From NORP23 sp050302475 (GTDB taxonomy: Bacteria; Pseudomonadota; Alphaproteobacteria; Rhodobacterales; Rhodobacteraceae): 23,024 bases of DNA. Below the pieces are notes generated by a model. It did not search any database, had not been told where the DNA came from, and worked only from the letters and a program-made list of their open reading frames with translations. The stretch covers positions 1-23,024 of the forward strand of contig JBNLBF010000027.1 of NCBI GenBank assembly GCA_050302475.1, written 5' to 3'. Positions 1 to 7,516 of the stretch are shown in pieces (within the stretch, counting starts at the first letter, position 1; the number at the start of each line of letters is the position of its first letter). The position numbers and the translations under genes were made by a program.

Positions 1-281
1 AGCGCCGTATCAATCAGGGTTTCCCCCTTTTTGATCGAGGACGCCTGCATTGCCATGTTCATCACGTCGGCACCAAGACGTTTACCCGCGATTTCGAAAC
101 TCGCCTGCGTACGGGTGGAGTTTTCGAAGAACATATTCACCTGTGTCATCCCGGCAAGGATGTCCAAGTGTTTGTTTTGCTTGAGATTATGTGCTGCGTA
201 AGAATCTGAGAGGTCTAAAATGGAGGTAATTTCAGCGGGGCTGAGATCTTCGATCCCGAGAAGATGTCGCTGCGAGAACAA
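1..281 (-). CDS. pyrB: Aspartate carbamoyltransferase, N-terminal part (cut by window edge)
   Basis: This is the 5' end of aspartate carbamoyltransferase, which condenses carbamoyl phosphate with aspartate in the first committed step of pyrimidine synthesis. The visible ~93 residues begin MFSQRHLLGIEDLSPAEI and contain FFENSTRTQASFE, the carbamoyl-phosphate-binding S-T-R-T loop, then KRLGADVMNM and the SSIKKGETL stretch typical of the family. The rest lies beyond position 1. No ATG is available in this frame after an upstream in-frame stop. I chose TTG at 281-279 because GGAG lies 6 nt upstream of it; the other TTG (299-297) has no ribosome-binding site and lies on the expected transcription start. 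The gene is divergent from the uracil-DNA glycosylase gene. The family assignment is certain; the TTG start is an inference. Confidence 0.93.
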   Translation of the reverse strand, partial: MFSQRHLLGIEDLSPAEITSILDLSDSYAAHNLKQNKHLDILAGMTQVNMFFENSTRTQASFEIAGKRLGADVMNMAMQASSIKKGETLIDTA

Positions 282-307
282 TGCCGACTCCGTTCGCAAT
301 TTGCTGG

Positions 308-335
308 GTTATAGCAGGGAATCCGGCTGGAACAA
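308..335 (-). promoter_or_regulatory. Candidate sigma-70 promoter of pyrB
   Basis: On the minus strand, TTGTTC (335-330), a 16-nt spacer and TATAAC (313-308) form a promoter-like pair. Transcription would start near 300, leaving a ~20-nt leader with GGAG before the TTG start at 281. This supports the chosen pyrB start. The assignment rests on sequence match only. Confidence 0.45.
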
Positions 336-356
336 GAGGAGGGGTTCGGATAATCT

Positions 357-1139
357 GTGCAAATGGATCAGGATTTCGACATTGCTGAAGCATGGGACCA
401 GCTCGCCTGGCAGGTGGAGTTGGGTGCGGATGAGGCAATTGGCGAAACCCCGGTGAACCGGTTTGAAGAAGCTGCGAAACCTAAGCCATCGCCCGCGCCG
501 GTGGCGGCGGAGCCTGTCGCGGCAACCTCCGTCGTGGCAGAAGGCCCGGACAGTGCGGCGATTGCGGCCGGTTGTGCCGACCTCGACCAGTTGCGCCTGG
601 CGCTGGAGGCATTTGAGGGGTGCGAGCTGAAACAGGGTGCCCGCAACACCGTGTTCTGCGATGGCAACCCTGCAGCCCGGGTGATGGTCATCGGCGAAGC
701 TCCGGGCCGGGACGAGGATAAAGAGGGCAAACCGTTTGTCGGGCGCTCGGGTCAATTGCTGGATAAGATTTTCGGCGCGATTGGCCTTAGCCGCGCGGCG
801 GAGAATCCGGAGGTGGCGCTCTATATCACCAACGTCCTGCCATGGCGGCCACCCAACAACCGCGACCCGCAGGCTGACGAAGTTGCGATGCTGAAACCAT
901 TCCTGTTGCGTCATATCGCATTGGCGCAACCTGAGTTTCTGGTGCTAGTGGGGAACCACTCGACCAAATCGCTGTTGGAAACAACTGTCGGAATCACCCG
1001 GATGCGCGGAACATGGGGGGAGGTGCAGGGCATTCCCGCCCTGCCAATATTCCACCCGGCGGCACTATTGCGGGACAGCAGTAAAAAACGTCCAACATGG
1101 GCGGATATGTTGGCGCTGAAAAAGAGGTTGGACGCGTGA
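357..1139 (+). CDS. Uracil-DNA glycosylase, family 4 type
   Basis: A 260-residue uracil-DNA glycosylase of the UDG superfamily (COG1573), which removes uracil from DNA in base-excision repair. Residues 1-75 are a low-complexity Pro/Ala-rich extension; the catalytic domain follows. Motif 1 is GEAPGRDED (113-121), the N-V-L-P-W-R-P-P-N-N-R segment is at 159-169, and motif 2 is HPAALL (233-238). Classical family 4 enzymes bind a 4Fe-4S cluster with four cysteines. Here only C89 of the first C-x2-C pair remains (K at 92), W163 sits where the third cysteine is expected and L179 where the fourth is. This looks like the alphaproteobacterial form of the family rather than a damaged gene. The start is GTG at 357 with a weak GGA at 348-350; ATG at 363 is a near alternative. 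It overlaps the next gene by 4 nt. Confidence 0.9.
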   Translation: MQMDQDFDIAEAWDQLAWQVELGADEAIGETPVNRFEEAAKPKPSPAPVAAEPVAATSVVAEGPDSAAIAAGCADLDQLRLALEAFEGCELKQGARNTVFCDGNPAARVMVIGEAPGRDEDKEGKPFVGRSGQLLDKIFGAIGLSRAAENPEVALYITNVLPWRPPNNRDPQADEVAMLKPFLLRHIALAQPEFLVLVGNHSTKSLLETTVGITRMRGTWGEVQGIPALPIFHPAALLRDSSKKRPTWADMLALKKRLDA

Positions 1140-1726
1140 GGATCCTAGCCTTTTCCGATCTGCATTGTGATGCCAATGCTGCAAAGGCAATCGTCGACGC
1201 AGCAAAAGACGCAGATTTGGTGATTGGTGCGGGGGATTTTGCACAACGTCGCGAAGGGTTGGCGGAAACCATGGTTTGGCTGGAAAGTATCGCGAGCAAA
1301 GCGGTTTATGTTCCGGGAAATAACGAAAGTTTTGAAGAACTTCGGAATGCAACCACCGCAACGGTGTTACACGGGGAAAGCATCACACGCGGTGGAATCA
1401 CGATATTCGGACTTGGCTACGCTGTGCCGGAACTACATTTAACCGCATGGGAGTCGTGCGATCTGTCAGAGTCCGCTGCCGCGCAGATTCTCGCAAACTG
1501 CGACAAAGCCGATATCATCATTAGCCACTCCCCACCCAAAGGGGCTGCCGATATTCACAAGGAGATTGGCTCGTTCGGGTCGACTGGCGTTCGCGAAACC
1601 GTCGAACGTGTACAGCCGAAATTCCTGCTATGCGGGCATATACATGACAGTTGGGGTGTGCAGGCGAAAATCGGCGAGACTGTGGTGATAAACTTGGGAC
1701 CAACCGTAAACTGGATTGAGGTCTGA
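1136..1726 (+). CDS. Metallophosphoesterase (calcineurin-like, YfcE/MJ0936-like fold)
   Basis: A 196-residue calcineurin-like metallophosphoesterase. All metal-binding motifs are visible: D8-x-H10 (FSDLH), GAGD34F, G61-N-N-E (the usual GNHE with N in place of H), SH131SPP and CGH168IH170. The start is GTG at 1136, overlapping the stop of the glycosylase gene as GTGA, with GAGG 8 nt upstream; the frame is open further upstream only inside the glycosylase gene. Single-domain members of this family act as phosphodiesterases or phosphatases on varied substrates, and the sequence does not say which. It is co-transcribed with the DNA-repair glycosylase and moaB, but nothing ties it functionally to either. 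Confidence 0.88.
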   Translation: MRILAFSDLHCDANAAKAIVDAAKDADLVIGAGDFAQRREGLAETMVWLESIASKAVYVPGNNESFEELRNATTATVLHGESITRGGITIFGLGYAVPELHLTAWESCDLSESAAAQILANCDKADIIISHSPPKGAADIHKEIGSFGSTGVRETVERVQPKFLLCGHIHDSWGVQAKIGETVVINLGPTVNWIEV

Positions 1727-1727
1727 A

Positions 1728-2264
1728 ATGACAGAACGTGACTTTATCCCCGTGCGGATTGCCGTGATGACGGTATCGGACACGCGCCAAATGGCGGATG
1801 ACCGGTCCGGACAAGTGCTGGTCGATCGGATCGCGGAGGCAGGGCATCATCTGACGGATCGGGTAATCGTCCGAGACGAACGCACCGAGATCGCCGCGAA
1901 ACTGCGTGAATGGATTGCGCGGGATGACGTGGATGTTGTGATCTCCACTGGCGGTACAGGCCTGACAGGGCGCGACGTGACGGTGGAGGCGCATCGGGAT
2001 GTTTACGAAAAGGAAATCGAAGCCTTCGGGACGGTCTTTACGCTGATCTCGATGGAGAAAATCGGCACCTCCGCCGTGCAGTCGCGGGCGTGTGGCGGAG
2101 TGGCTGGCGGGACCTATTTGTTTGCGCTGCCCGGATCACCGGGAGCGTGCAAGGATGGTTGGGACGGAATCCTGAAAGCACAGCTGGATTACCGGCATAT
2201 GCCATGTAATTTCGTTGAAATCTTCCCGCGACTGGAAGAACATAAACAGCGGACAAAAGGGTGA
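1728..2264 (+). CDS. moaB: Molybdopterin adenylyltransferase MoaB
   Basis: A 178-residue MoaB/MogA-family protein that adenylates molybdopterin before molybdenum insertion during molybdenum cofactor synthesis. It shows the family signature STGGTG (73-78) followed by TGRDVT, and the LPGSPGA loop (134-140). Length and the C-terminal FVEIFPRLEEHK match MoaB proteins. The start is ATG at 1728, one base after the stop of the metallophosphoesterase gene, with GAGG 6 nt upstream; an upstream TTG at 1716 lies inside the preceding gene and is not preferred. The stop is one base from the stop of the convergent dsbD-like gene, so there is no room for a terminator between them. Confidence 0.94.
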   Translation: MTERDFIPVRIAVMTVSDTRQMADDRSGQVLVDRIAEAGHHLTDRVIVRDERTEIAAKLREWIARDDVDVVISTGGTGLTGRDVTVEAHRDVYEKEIEAFGTVFTLISMEKIGTSAVQSRACGGVAGGTYLFALPGSPGACKDGWDGILKAQLDYRHMPCNFVEIFPRLEEHKQRTKG

Positions 2265-2265
2265 G

Positions 2266-3060
2266 CTACCCTGCGGGACACCCGAAAAACTCGATAGCCC
2301 CTCGATCCTGAATCACCGTCACCCTCAGTTTCGATCGATCCACAGACAGCATCCCATTGCCGTAATATTGAATCTCCGTCACCCCGGTCAGATTGCGCCC
2401 GGACCATGCGGTGTCGGCGGCGGCGATCCAGATGTCCGGATCACGATATTCGATGACCAGCTGCTGCGAGCCCGACAGGTCACGCGCGAATGTCAGGTTG
2501 GCCTCGATCTCGAATCCGCGGCGGCTGGGGGTGAGGGAGCAGGCGGCGCTGCGTATCCCGGCCTGATCAGCGCTGATCGGCGTGTCGCGTATGGCGGCTT
2601 GGATATGAGGCAACCGTTCGGGGGCTTCGGCGGGGGAGAGCCGCTGGATCAGGCGGGCCTCGGCCGGGATGCATATGTCTGAGCAGACGCCAAAGGCAAT
2701 GTCGACGTCGATTTCCACCGGTCGCGCGGGATCAGCGGGGGTGACTGTGATCGGCACCACCAGTGGCGCACTGTACCCGATCGACATCATGCCATTCGTA
2801 TGGAAGACGTGCGGGACTGGCCAGCTCCAGCTGATGTTACTGACATTTTGGGAGCGACTCCAATCAAACTCAGGCGGGATGCCAGCAGGGCCGGGGACCC
2901 GCCAGTAGGTCTTCCAGCCGGGATTGAGATCAATCGCGATGGCGGTTTGATAGGACCCGTCATCATTCTGCCAGCCATAGAGATAGTCCACAGACCCGTA
3001 ATCCATCTGCGCAAAGGCAGAGGAGGACAGGAACATCAAGAAGGCGAACAGCTTTTTCAT
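2266..3060 (-). CDS. Periplasmic DsbD-alpha-like domain protein (orphan)
   Basis: A 264-residue exported protein matching the N-terminal domain of the thiol:disulfide interchange protein DsbD. A signal peptide is visible (MKKLFAFLMF then SSSAFA|Q). The segment GVCSDICIPAEARL contains C126 and C130, the likely redox pair equivalent to the CxxxxxC region of DsbD-alpha; a further cysteine lies in AACSLTP and one near the C-terminus (FFGCPAG). The transmembrane and C-terminal thioredoxin domains of full DsbD are absent, so it needs an electron donor encoded elsewhere. The start is ATG at 3060; GTG at 3069 would lie inside the probable -10 box. No Shine-Dalgarno is visible, in line with a leaderless transcript. 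The redox role is family inference. Confidence 0.82.
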   Translation of the reverse strand: MKKLFAFLMFLSSSAFAQMDYGSVDYLYGWQNDDGSYQTAIAIDLNPGWKTYWRVPGPAGIPPEFDWSRSQNVSNISWSWPVPHVFHTNGMMSIGYSAPLVVPITVTPADPARPVEIDVDIAFGVCSDICIPAEARLIQRLSPAEAPERLPHIQAAIRDTPISADQAGIRSAACSLTPSRRGFEIEANLTFARDLSGSQQLVIEYRDPDIWIAAADTAWSGRNLTGVTEIQYYGNGMLSVDRSKLRVTVIQDRGAIEFFGCPAG

Positions 3061-3067
3061 ATCCGGC

Positions 3068-3073
3068 ACTATA
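3068..3073 (-). promoter_or_regulatory. Candidate -10 box (TATAGT) of the dsbD-like gene, leaderless arrangement
   Basis: TATAGT on the minus strand ends 7 nt before the ATG at 3060, so transcription should begin at or next to the start codon. No ribosome-binding site exists in this interval and no good -35 is seen. The leuA leader peptide has the same arrangement (TATAGT, 7 nt, ATG at 10893). Confidence 0.4.
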
Positions 3074-3127
3074 GGCCTGAGCGGAAAAAGAAAAAGTCAC
3101 AAAACGGCGAGAGGAATCCTTGAAAAT

Positions 3128-3733
3128 GTGAAGATCGCGGCGCATTTTGAAACAATGAGCACCTATACTCTTGAAGAGCTGCCGTTTCTGGATGGCAAAT
3201 TCCTGATTGCCATGCCGGGGATGGGGGATCCACGGTTTGATCACTCCGTCATTTTCATGTGCGCGCATACTCCCGAAGGGGCGATGGGCCTGATGATCAA
3301 CCGGCCTGTCGCGGATCTGAGCTTTTCGGAGCTGATGGAACAGCTGGACATTCAGGGGCGACCTGATGTCTCGCCGGATGTTTTGTTCGGGGGACCGGTG
3401 GAAAATGGCCGGGGGTTCGTGCTGCATTCGGCGGATTATGAATCCGAGGACTCGACCATGGCGATCACTGACGATGTCGGCATGACCGCCACGATGGACG
3501 TTTTGCGTGACATCGCCGAAGGGAAAGGGCCGGAAAAACGGTTACTGTGCCTTGGTTATTCCGGTTGGGGGCCGGGACAGCTGGAAGAGGAAATCCAGCG
3601 TAACGGCTGGCTGATCTGTGACGGGGATCCGGCGATCATCTTTGATGTACCGGTGGCCGAGAAATGGGTCGCGGCGGCGAAAACGCTTGGATTTGATCCA
3701 GCGATGCTCTCGGCAGAGGGTGGTCGGGCCTAA
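3128..3733 (+). CDS. YqgE/AlgH family protein
   Basis: A 201-residue member of the YqgE/AlgH family (DUF179), a conserved single-domain cytoplasmic protein whose biochemical role is not established. Recognisable family segments are KFLIAMPGMGDPRF (24-37), GAMGLMINRP, FGGPVENGRGFVLHS, and LGYSGWGPGQLEEEI with NGWL. The start is uncertain. GTG at 3128 is used because GAGGAA lies ~11 nt upstream; an internal ATG at 3155 would give the shorter N-terminus usual for the family but has no ribosome-binding site. It is divergent from the dsbD-like gene across a ~67-bp gap and convergent with sua5. Confidence 0.9.
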   Translation: MKIAAHFETMSTYTLEELPFLDGKFLIAMPGMGDPRFDHSVIFMCAHTPEGAMGLMINRPVADLSFSELMEQLDIQGRPDVSPDVLFGGPVENGRGFVLHSADYESEDSTMAITDDVGMTATMDVLRDIAEGKGPEKRLLCLGYSGWGPGQLEEEIQRNGWLICDGDPAIIFDVPVAEKWVAAAKTLGFDPAMLSAEGGRA

Positions 3734-3800
3734 GGACGCTATTGCACGGGTGTGGCTTGGGTGCCGATCTTTCCGACGCCAATGTTTTTCAAATTGGAAA

Positions 3801-4763
3801 TCAGGGGCGTGGCGCAGCGGCGCGGCGCAAGCGGTCATTGATCGCTTCGCCCAGACCGGTATCGGGGATCGGTGCGACGGCGATTTTGGTGAGCCCGCTT
3901 TCATGCGCCATCCGGTCTAGCTTGCGCATATAGGCAAACAGGTTGGCAGCGGCTTCACGCAAGTCTCCGGCGGGCGACAGGTTCAGCGACGGGACGTCGT
4001 AAAATGTATTTCCGAATCCGAGCCATGCCTCGCCATTGGGCTGCGCAGCGTCCAGCCGCAAGGCGCAGCACGGCGCGTAATGCGAGGACAACTGACCCGG
4101 AGCACTAATGTCGCCGCCTGCGACCGGATCGGCCAGTGGGCGCAGCAGGGCGGCCTCCAGTGCCGCGCGGGGGATGCCGCCCTTGCGCAGCAATGTCGGT
4201 TTCGGGGTAAAGCCAACGATGGTAGATTCTAACCCGACCTCGCAGGCTCCACCGTCCAGAACACCACCAATCAGACCACTGAGGCTGTCCATGACATGGT
4301 CCGCCGTGGTTGGGCTGATCTTGCCAGAGGGATTGGCGGACGGGGCCGCAACGGGAACACCGACCGCACGCAGGAAAGCCTGCGCCAGCGGATGGGCAGG
4401 GACACGCACCGCGATTGTATCCAGTCCGGCGCTGACAAGGTCAGACAGGCCACTATCTGCCCGGCGTGGCAGGACCAGGGTCAGCGGACCGGGCCAGAAA
4501 GCCAGCAGCGGGCGCGCCGCCTCCGGAATCTCGGCAATTTCTTCAACTCCGGCCAGATCGGGGACATGGATAATCAGGGGATTGAAACGCGGACGTTTCT
4601 TCGCCGCAAATATCCCGGCGACCGCCAGATCGTTGGTGGCATCCGCAGCCAGACCGTAAACTGTTTCGGTGGGCATCGCGACCAGTTGCCCCTCGCGAAG
4701 CATCTCGGCGGCCTTGGATATGCCCGCGTCATCCGGGCGCAGGCGAAGGGTCTGATAGCTCAT
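3801..4763 (-). CDS. sua5: L-threonylcarbamoyladenylate synthase, Sua5 type
   Basis: A 320-residue enzyme that makes threonylcarbamoyl-AMP from threonine, bicarbonate and ATP, the first step of t6A37 formation on ANN-decoding tRNAs. The YrdC domain shows PTETVYGLA (31-39), the KKRPRFNPL binding motif (K55, R57), PGPLTLVL, and the SAN motif (142-144) within APSANPSGKISPT. The linker S-A-P-G-Q-L-S-S-H-Y-A-P (220-231) is the Sua5 loop that closes the active site and is followed by the C-terminal Sua5 domain, which distinguishes it from the shorter TsaC. The start ATG at 4763 is divergent from the acyl-CoA dehydrogenase operon. The 67 bp between its stop and yqgE hold no obvious terminator. Confidence 0.94.
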   Translation of the reverse strand: MSYQTLRLRPDDAGISKAAEMLREGQLVAMPTETVYGLAADATNDLAVAGIFAAKKRPRFNPLIIHVPDLAGVEEIAEIPEAARPLLAFWPGPLTLVLPRRADSGLSDLVSAGLDTIAVRVPAHPLAQAFLRAVGVPVAAPSANPSGKISPTTADHVMDSLSGLIGGVLDGGACEVGLESTIVGFTPKPTLLRKGGIPRAALEAALLRPLADPVAGGDISAPGQLSSHYAPCCALRLDAAQPNGEAWLGFGNTFYDVPSLNLSPAGDLREAAANLFAYMRKLDRMAHESGLTKIAVAPIPDTGLGEAINDRLRRAAAPRP

Positions 4764-4781
4764 ATTGACGCCGCGTTTTTC

Positions 4782-4810
4782 TTGCCCGTTGATGGGGGGT
4801 GGTCTAGGGT
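4782..4810 (+). promoter_or_regulatory. Candidate promoter of the acyl-CoA dehydrogenase operon
   Basis: TTGCCC (4782-4787), a 17-nt spacer and TAGGGT (4805-4810) lie in the 99-bp gap between the divergent sua5 and acyl-CoA dehydrogenase genes, ~50 nt before the ATG. The spacing is ideal but both hexamers are imperfect. Support is sequence match only. Confidence 0.35.
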
Positions 4811-4862
4811 CAGCCCGACAAATAGCGGAAGCTGATCCGATTGCAAAGACCCGGAGGTCCCT

Positions 4863-6494
4863 ATGTCCTATCGCGCCCCCGTCACCGAAATGACGTTCCT
4901 GCTGGAACAGGTGCTAGACGCTGGTCGTCTGGCGGCGACCGAGCGGTTCGCTGAAGCCACCCCCGACATGACCGAGGCAATCCTCGGCGAAGCTGCGAAA
5001 CTGTCCGAAGAGGTGCTGGCCCCGCTCAACCGAGAAGGCGATCTGCATCCGGCCGTAGTGGAAAACGGAATCGTGCGGACTTCGCCGGGATTTACGGACG
5101 GTTATCGTGCGATTGCCGAAGGCGGCTGGGTCGGTATGGCTGCCGATCCGGAATTTGGCGGCATGGGCCTGCCGATGGCGCTGACGGTTTGTGTGAATGA
5201 AATGATGGCCTCGGCCTGTTTGTCACTATCGCTTAACCCTTTGATGTCGCAGGGACAAATAGAGGCGTTGGAGCATCACGCCAGTGACGAGATCAAGGCG
5301 CTTTACCTGCCCAAACTGACTAGTGGCGAATGGACGGGGACGATGAACCTGACCGAACCACAAGCCGGGTCCGACGTGGGTGCATTGCGGACCAAAGCGG
5401 AACCGAATGGTGACGGGACTTACGCCGTGACTGGGCAAAAGATTTTCATCAGCTGGGGCGATCACGATATGGCGGACAATATCTGCCACCTGGTGCTGGC
5501 GCGGCTGCCCGATGCGGTGCTGGGGACCAAGGGGATCAGCCTGTTTATCGTGCCAAAAATCCTGCCTGATGGAACGGCGAATGATCTGGGCGTCGTGTCG
5601 CTGGAACATAAGATGGGGCTGCATGGCTCGCCCACGGCGGTGATGGAATATCGCGGGGCCAAAGGTTGGATGGTCGGCGCGGAAAATGGCGGCATGGCGG
5701 CGATGTTCACGATGATGAACAATGCGCGTCTGGGTGTAGGCGTTCAGGGCCTGTCGCAGGCTGAAGCCGCATTGCAGAAAGCCCGCGCCTATGCGTTGGA
5801 ACGCAAACAGGGGCGGTCGCCGGTTGAAGGGCATGGCACGATTGTCGATCATGCCGACGTGCGCCGGATGCTGGCAACGATGGAGGCGCTGACATTCAGC
5901 ACGCGCGCGATATGCCTCGATACCGCGATCTCGCTGGACCTTGCCAAGACGGGCGCAGCGGATCAGGCGGCGCGCGCGGCTTTCCTGACGCCGATTGCCA
6001 AGGCGTTTGGCACCGATACAGGGTGCGAAGTGTCGGAGCTGGCAATGCAGGTTTTTGGTGGCATGGGCTTTATCGAAGAAACCGGAATTGCTCAGCACTA
6101 CCGGGACGTTCGCGTGACCGCGATTTACGAGGGCACAAACGGCATTCAGGCGATGGATTTTGTCGGGCGCAAACTGATGGATGGCGGCGTGGCCGCCCGC
6201 GCCGTTCTGGCAGAAATGGATGACGCTGTGGCTGAGGCGCGGGTGCAACTGGAAACGGCGCTCGACTGGATGCTTGCCGCAGAGATGAACGACAGGTTCG
6301 CGGGCGCTGTCCCGTTTCTCAGGGCATTCGCGCTGACACTCGGTGGGTCGTATCTGGCGAAAGCAGCGGCGAAAGATGCGTCTTATGCGCCGCTTCGGGA
6401 TTTTCATAACCGGCAACTCTTGCCGCAGGTGGATGCGCTGTGTAAAGCAGCGGTGGAGGGGGCTGATCCCCTCTATGCCTTTGATTTTACATGA
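4863..6494 (+). CDS. Acyl-CoA dehydrogenase, DmdC/AcdA-like with C-terminal extension
   Basis: A 543-residue FAD-dependent acyl-CoA dehydrogenase catalysing alpha,beta-dehydrogenation of an acyl-CoA thioester. Visible are the flavin/substrate region MNLTEPQAGSDVG (161-173), GQKIFISWGDHD, the mid-domain HKMGLHGSPT, FGGMGFIEETG and the catalytic-base segment YEGTNGIQAMD with E423. The N-terminus SYRAPV and the extra C-terminal domain place it in the subgroup that includes the methylmercaptopropionyl-CoA dehydrogenase DmdC of marine roseobacters. Substrate cannot be decided from sequence: an ordinary fatty-acyl-CoA is as likely. It is somewhat shorter than the usual 570-600 residues of that group. 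GGAGG precedes the ATG. The stop overlaps the next start (ATGA), so it is translationally coupled to the MBL-fold hydrolase. Confidence 0.93.
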   Translation: MSYRAPVTEMTFLLEQVLDAGRLAATERFAEATPDMTEAILGEAAKLSEEVLAPLNREGDLHPAVVENGIVRTSPGFTDGYRAIAEGGWVGMAADPEFGGMGLPMALTVCVNEMMASACLSLSLNPLMSQGQIEALEHHASDEIKALYLPKLTSGEWTGTMNLTEPQAGSDVGALRTKAEPNGDGTYAVTGQKIFISWGDHDMADNICHLVLARLPDAVLGTKGISLFIVPKILPDGTANDLGVVSLEHKMGLHGSPTAVMEYRGAKGWMVGAENGGMAAMFTMMNNARLGVGVQGLSQAEAALQKARAYALERKQGRSPVEGHGTIVDHADVRRMLATMEALTFSTRAICLDTAISLDLAKTGAADQAARAAFLTPIAKAFGTDTGCEVSELAMQVFGGMGFIEETGIAQHYRDVRVTAIYEGTNGIQAMDFVGRKLMDGGVAARAVLAEMDDAVAEARVQLETALDWMLAAEMNDRFAGAVPFLRAFALTLGGSYLAKAAAKDASYAPLRDFHNRQLLPQVDALCKAAVEGADPLYAFDFT

Positions 6495-7516
6495 CAGAAA
6501 TCCGCTTTCCACATGAACAGCACCCCGGTGAGGGCGAGGTCATCGAGCTTGCCGAGGGTATCCTTTGGTTCCGTTTGCCGCTGCCGATGGCGCTGAATCA
6601 CGTCAATATCTATGCGCTCGATGACGGTGACGGATGGACGGTGGTGGATGCGGGGATCAACTCCAACAAGACCAAAGCCATCTGGGAAGGGCTGCTGTCC
6701 GGCCCATTAGGCGGCAAGCCTCTGCAGCGGGTGCTGGTGACGCATTATCATCCGGATCATATCGGCCTCGCCGGGTGGTTGCAGTCGGCCCATGGGGCGG
6801 AGCTATGGACGACGCGGACCAGCTGGTTGCAGGCCCGGATGCTGCAACTGGATGAGCAACCCGTCTGGCCAGAGGAGGCAGTCGCCTTTTACCGTGCCGC
6901 CGGGATGGAAGCGGGGCTGTTCGAACGTCGCCGATCCGAACGTCCGTTCAATTTTTCCGATGCTGTTGCACCGCTACCGCTTGGTTATCACCGGATCGGC
7001 GAAGGGGATGTGATCGAAGCGGGTGGGCGACGATGGAAGGTGCATATCGGAAATGGGCACGCGCCGGAACATGCAACATTATGGTCGCTCGACGATGACC
7101 TGGTGATCGCCGGGGATCAGATCATTCCGGGGATTTCATCAAACCTCGGCGTGTTTCCGACGGAACCGAATGCTGACCCGGTCAGCGAATGGCTGGAAAG
7201 TTGCGCAAGGTTTCGCGATATGGCCGAAGACCGCCACTTTGCGCTGCCTGGGCACAAACTGCCCTTCGTTGGTGTGCCGGAGCGTCTGACCCAGCTGATC
7301 GACAATCATCACGGCGCACTGGACCGGCTTTTGGATCATCTGGATCGCCCGCGCACAGGCGGCGAGTGTTTTCTGCCCCTGTTCAAACGTGAGATTGGCG
7401 AGGGTGAATATGGGCTGGCGCTGGCGGAAACGGTGGGGCATTTGAATCATTTGCTGCAGACCGGTAAAGTGACCCGCGACATGCGCGATGGTGTTTGGTA
7501 TTGGAGCCGGGTGTGA
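6491..7516 (+). CDS. MBL-fold metallo-hydrolase
   Basis: A 341-residue metallo-beta-lactamase-fold hydrolase. The metal ligands are plain: THYHPDH (84-90; H85, H87, D89, H90), GNGHAPEH with H190, AGDQ with D209, and PGHKLPF with H255. The long C-terminal helical part after residue ~260 resembles the LACTB2/CPSF-like thioesterase or glyoxalase-II-like branch, and many such proteins hydrolyse thioesters. That fits its coupling to an acyl-CoA dehydrogenase (4-bp ATGA overlap), but the reaction is an inference. Its own stop overlaps the GTG start of the DUF6173 gene, so three genes form one coupled unit. Confidence 0.9.
   Translation: MTEIRFPHEQHPGEGEVIELAEGILWFRLPLPMALNHVNIYALDDGDGWTVVDAGINSNKTKAIWEGLLSGPLGGKPLQRVLVTHYHPDHIGLAGWLQSAHGAELWTTRTSWLQARMLQLDEQPVWPEEAVAFYRAAGMEAGLFERRRSERPFNFSDAVAPLPLGYHRIGEGDVIEAGGRRWKVHIGNGHAPEHATLWSLDDDLVIAGDQIIPGISSNLGVFPTEPNADPVSEWLESCARFRDMAEDRHFALPGHKLPFVGVPERLTQLIDNHHGALDRLLDHLDRPRTGGECFLPLFKREIGEGEYGLALAETVGHLNHLLQTGKVTRDMRDGVWYWSRV

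Noticed and set aside
5226..6512. A 428-codon open frame on the minus strand
   Set aside because: It is a shadow of the acyl-CoA dehydrogenase gene; composition is that of an antisense frame.
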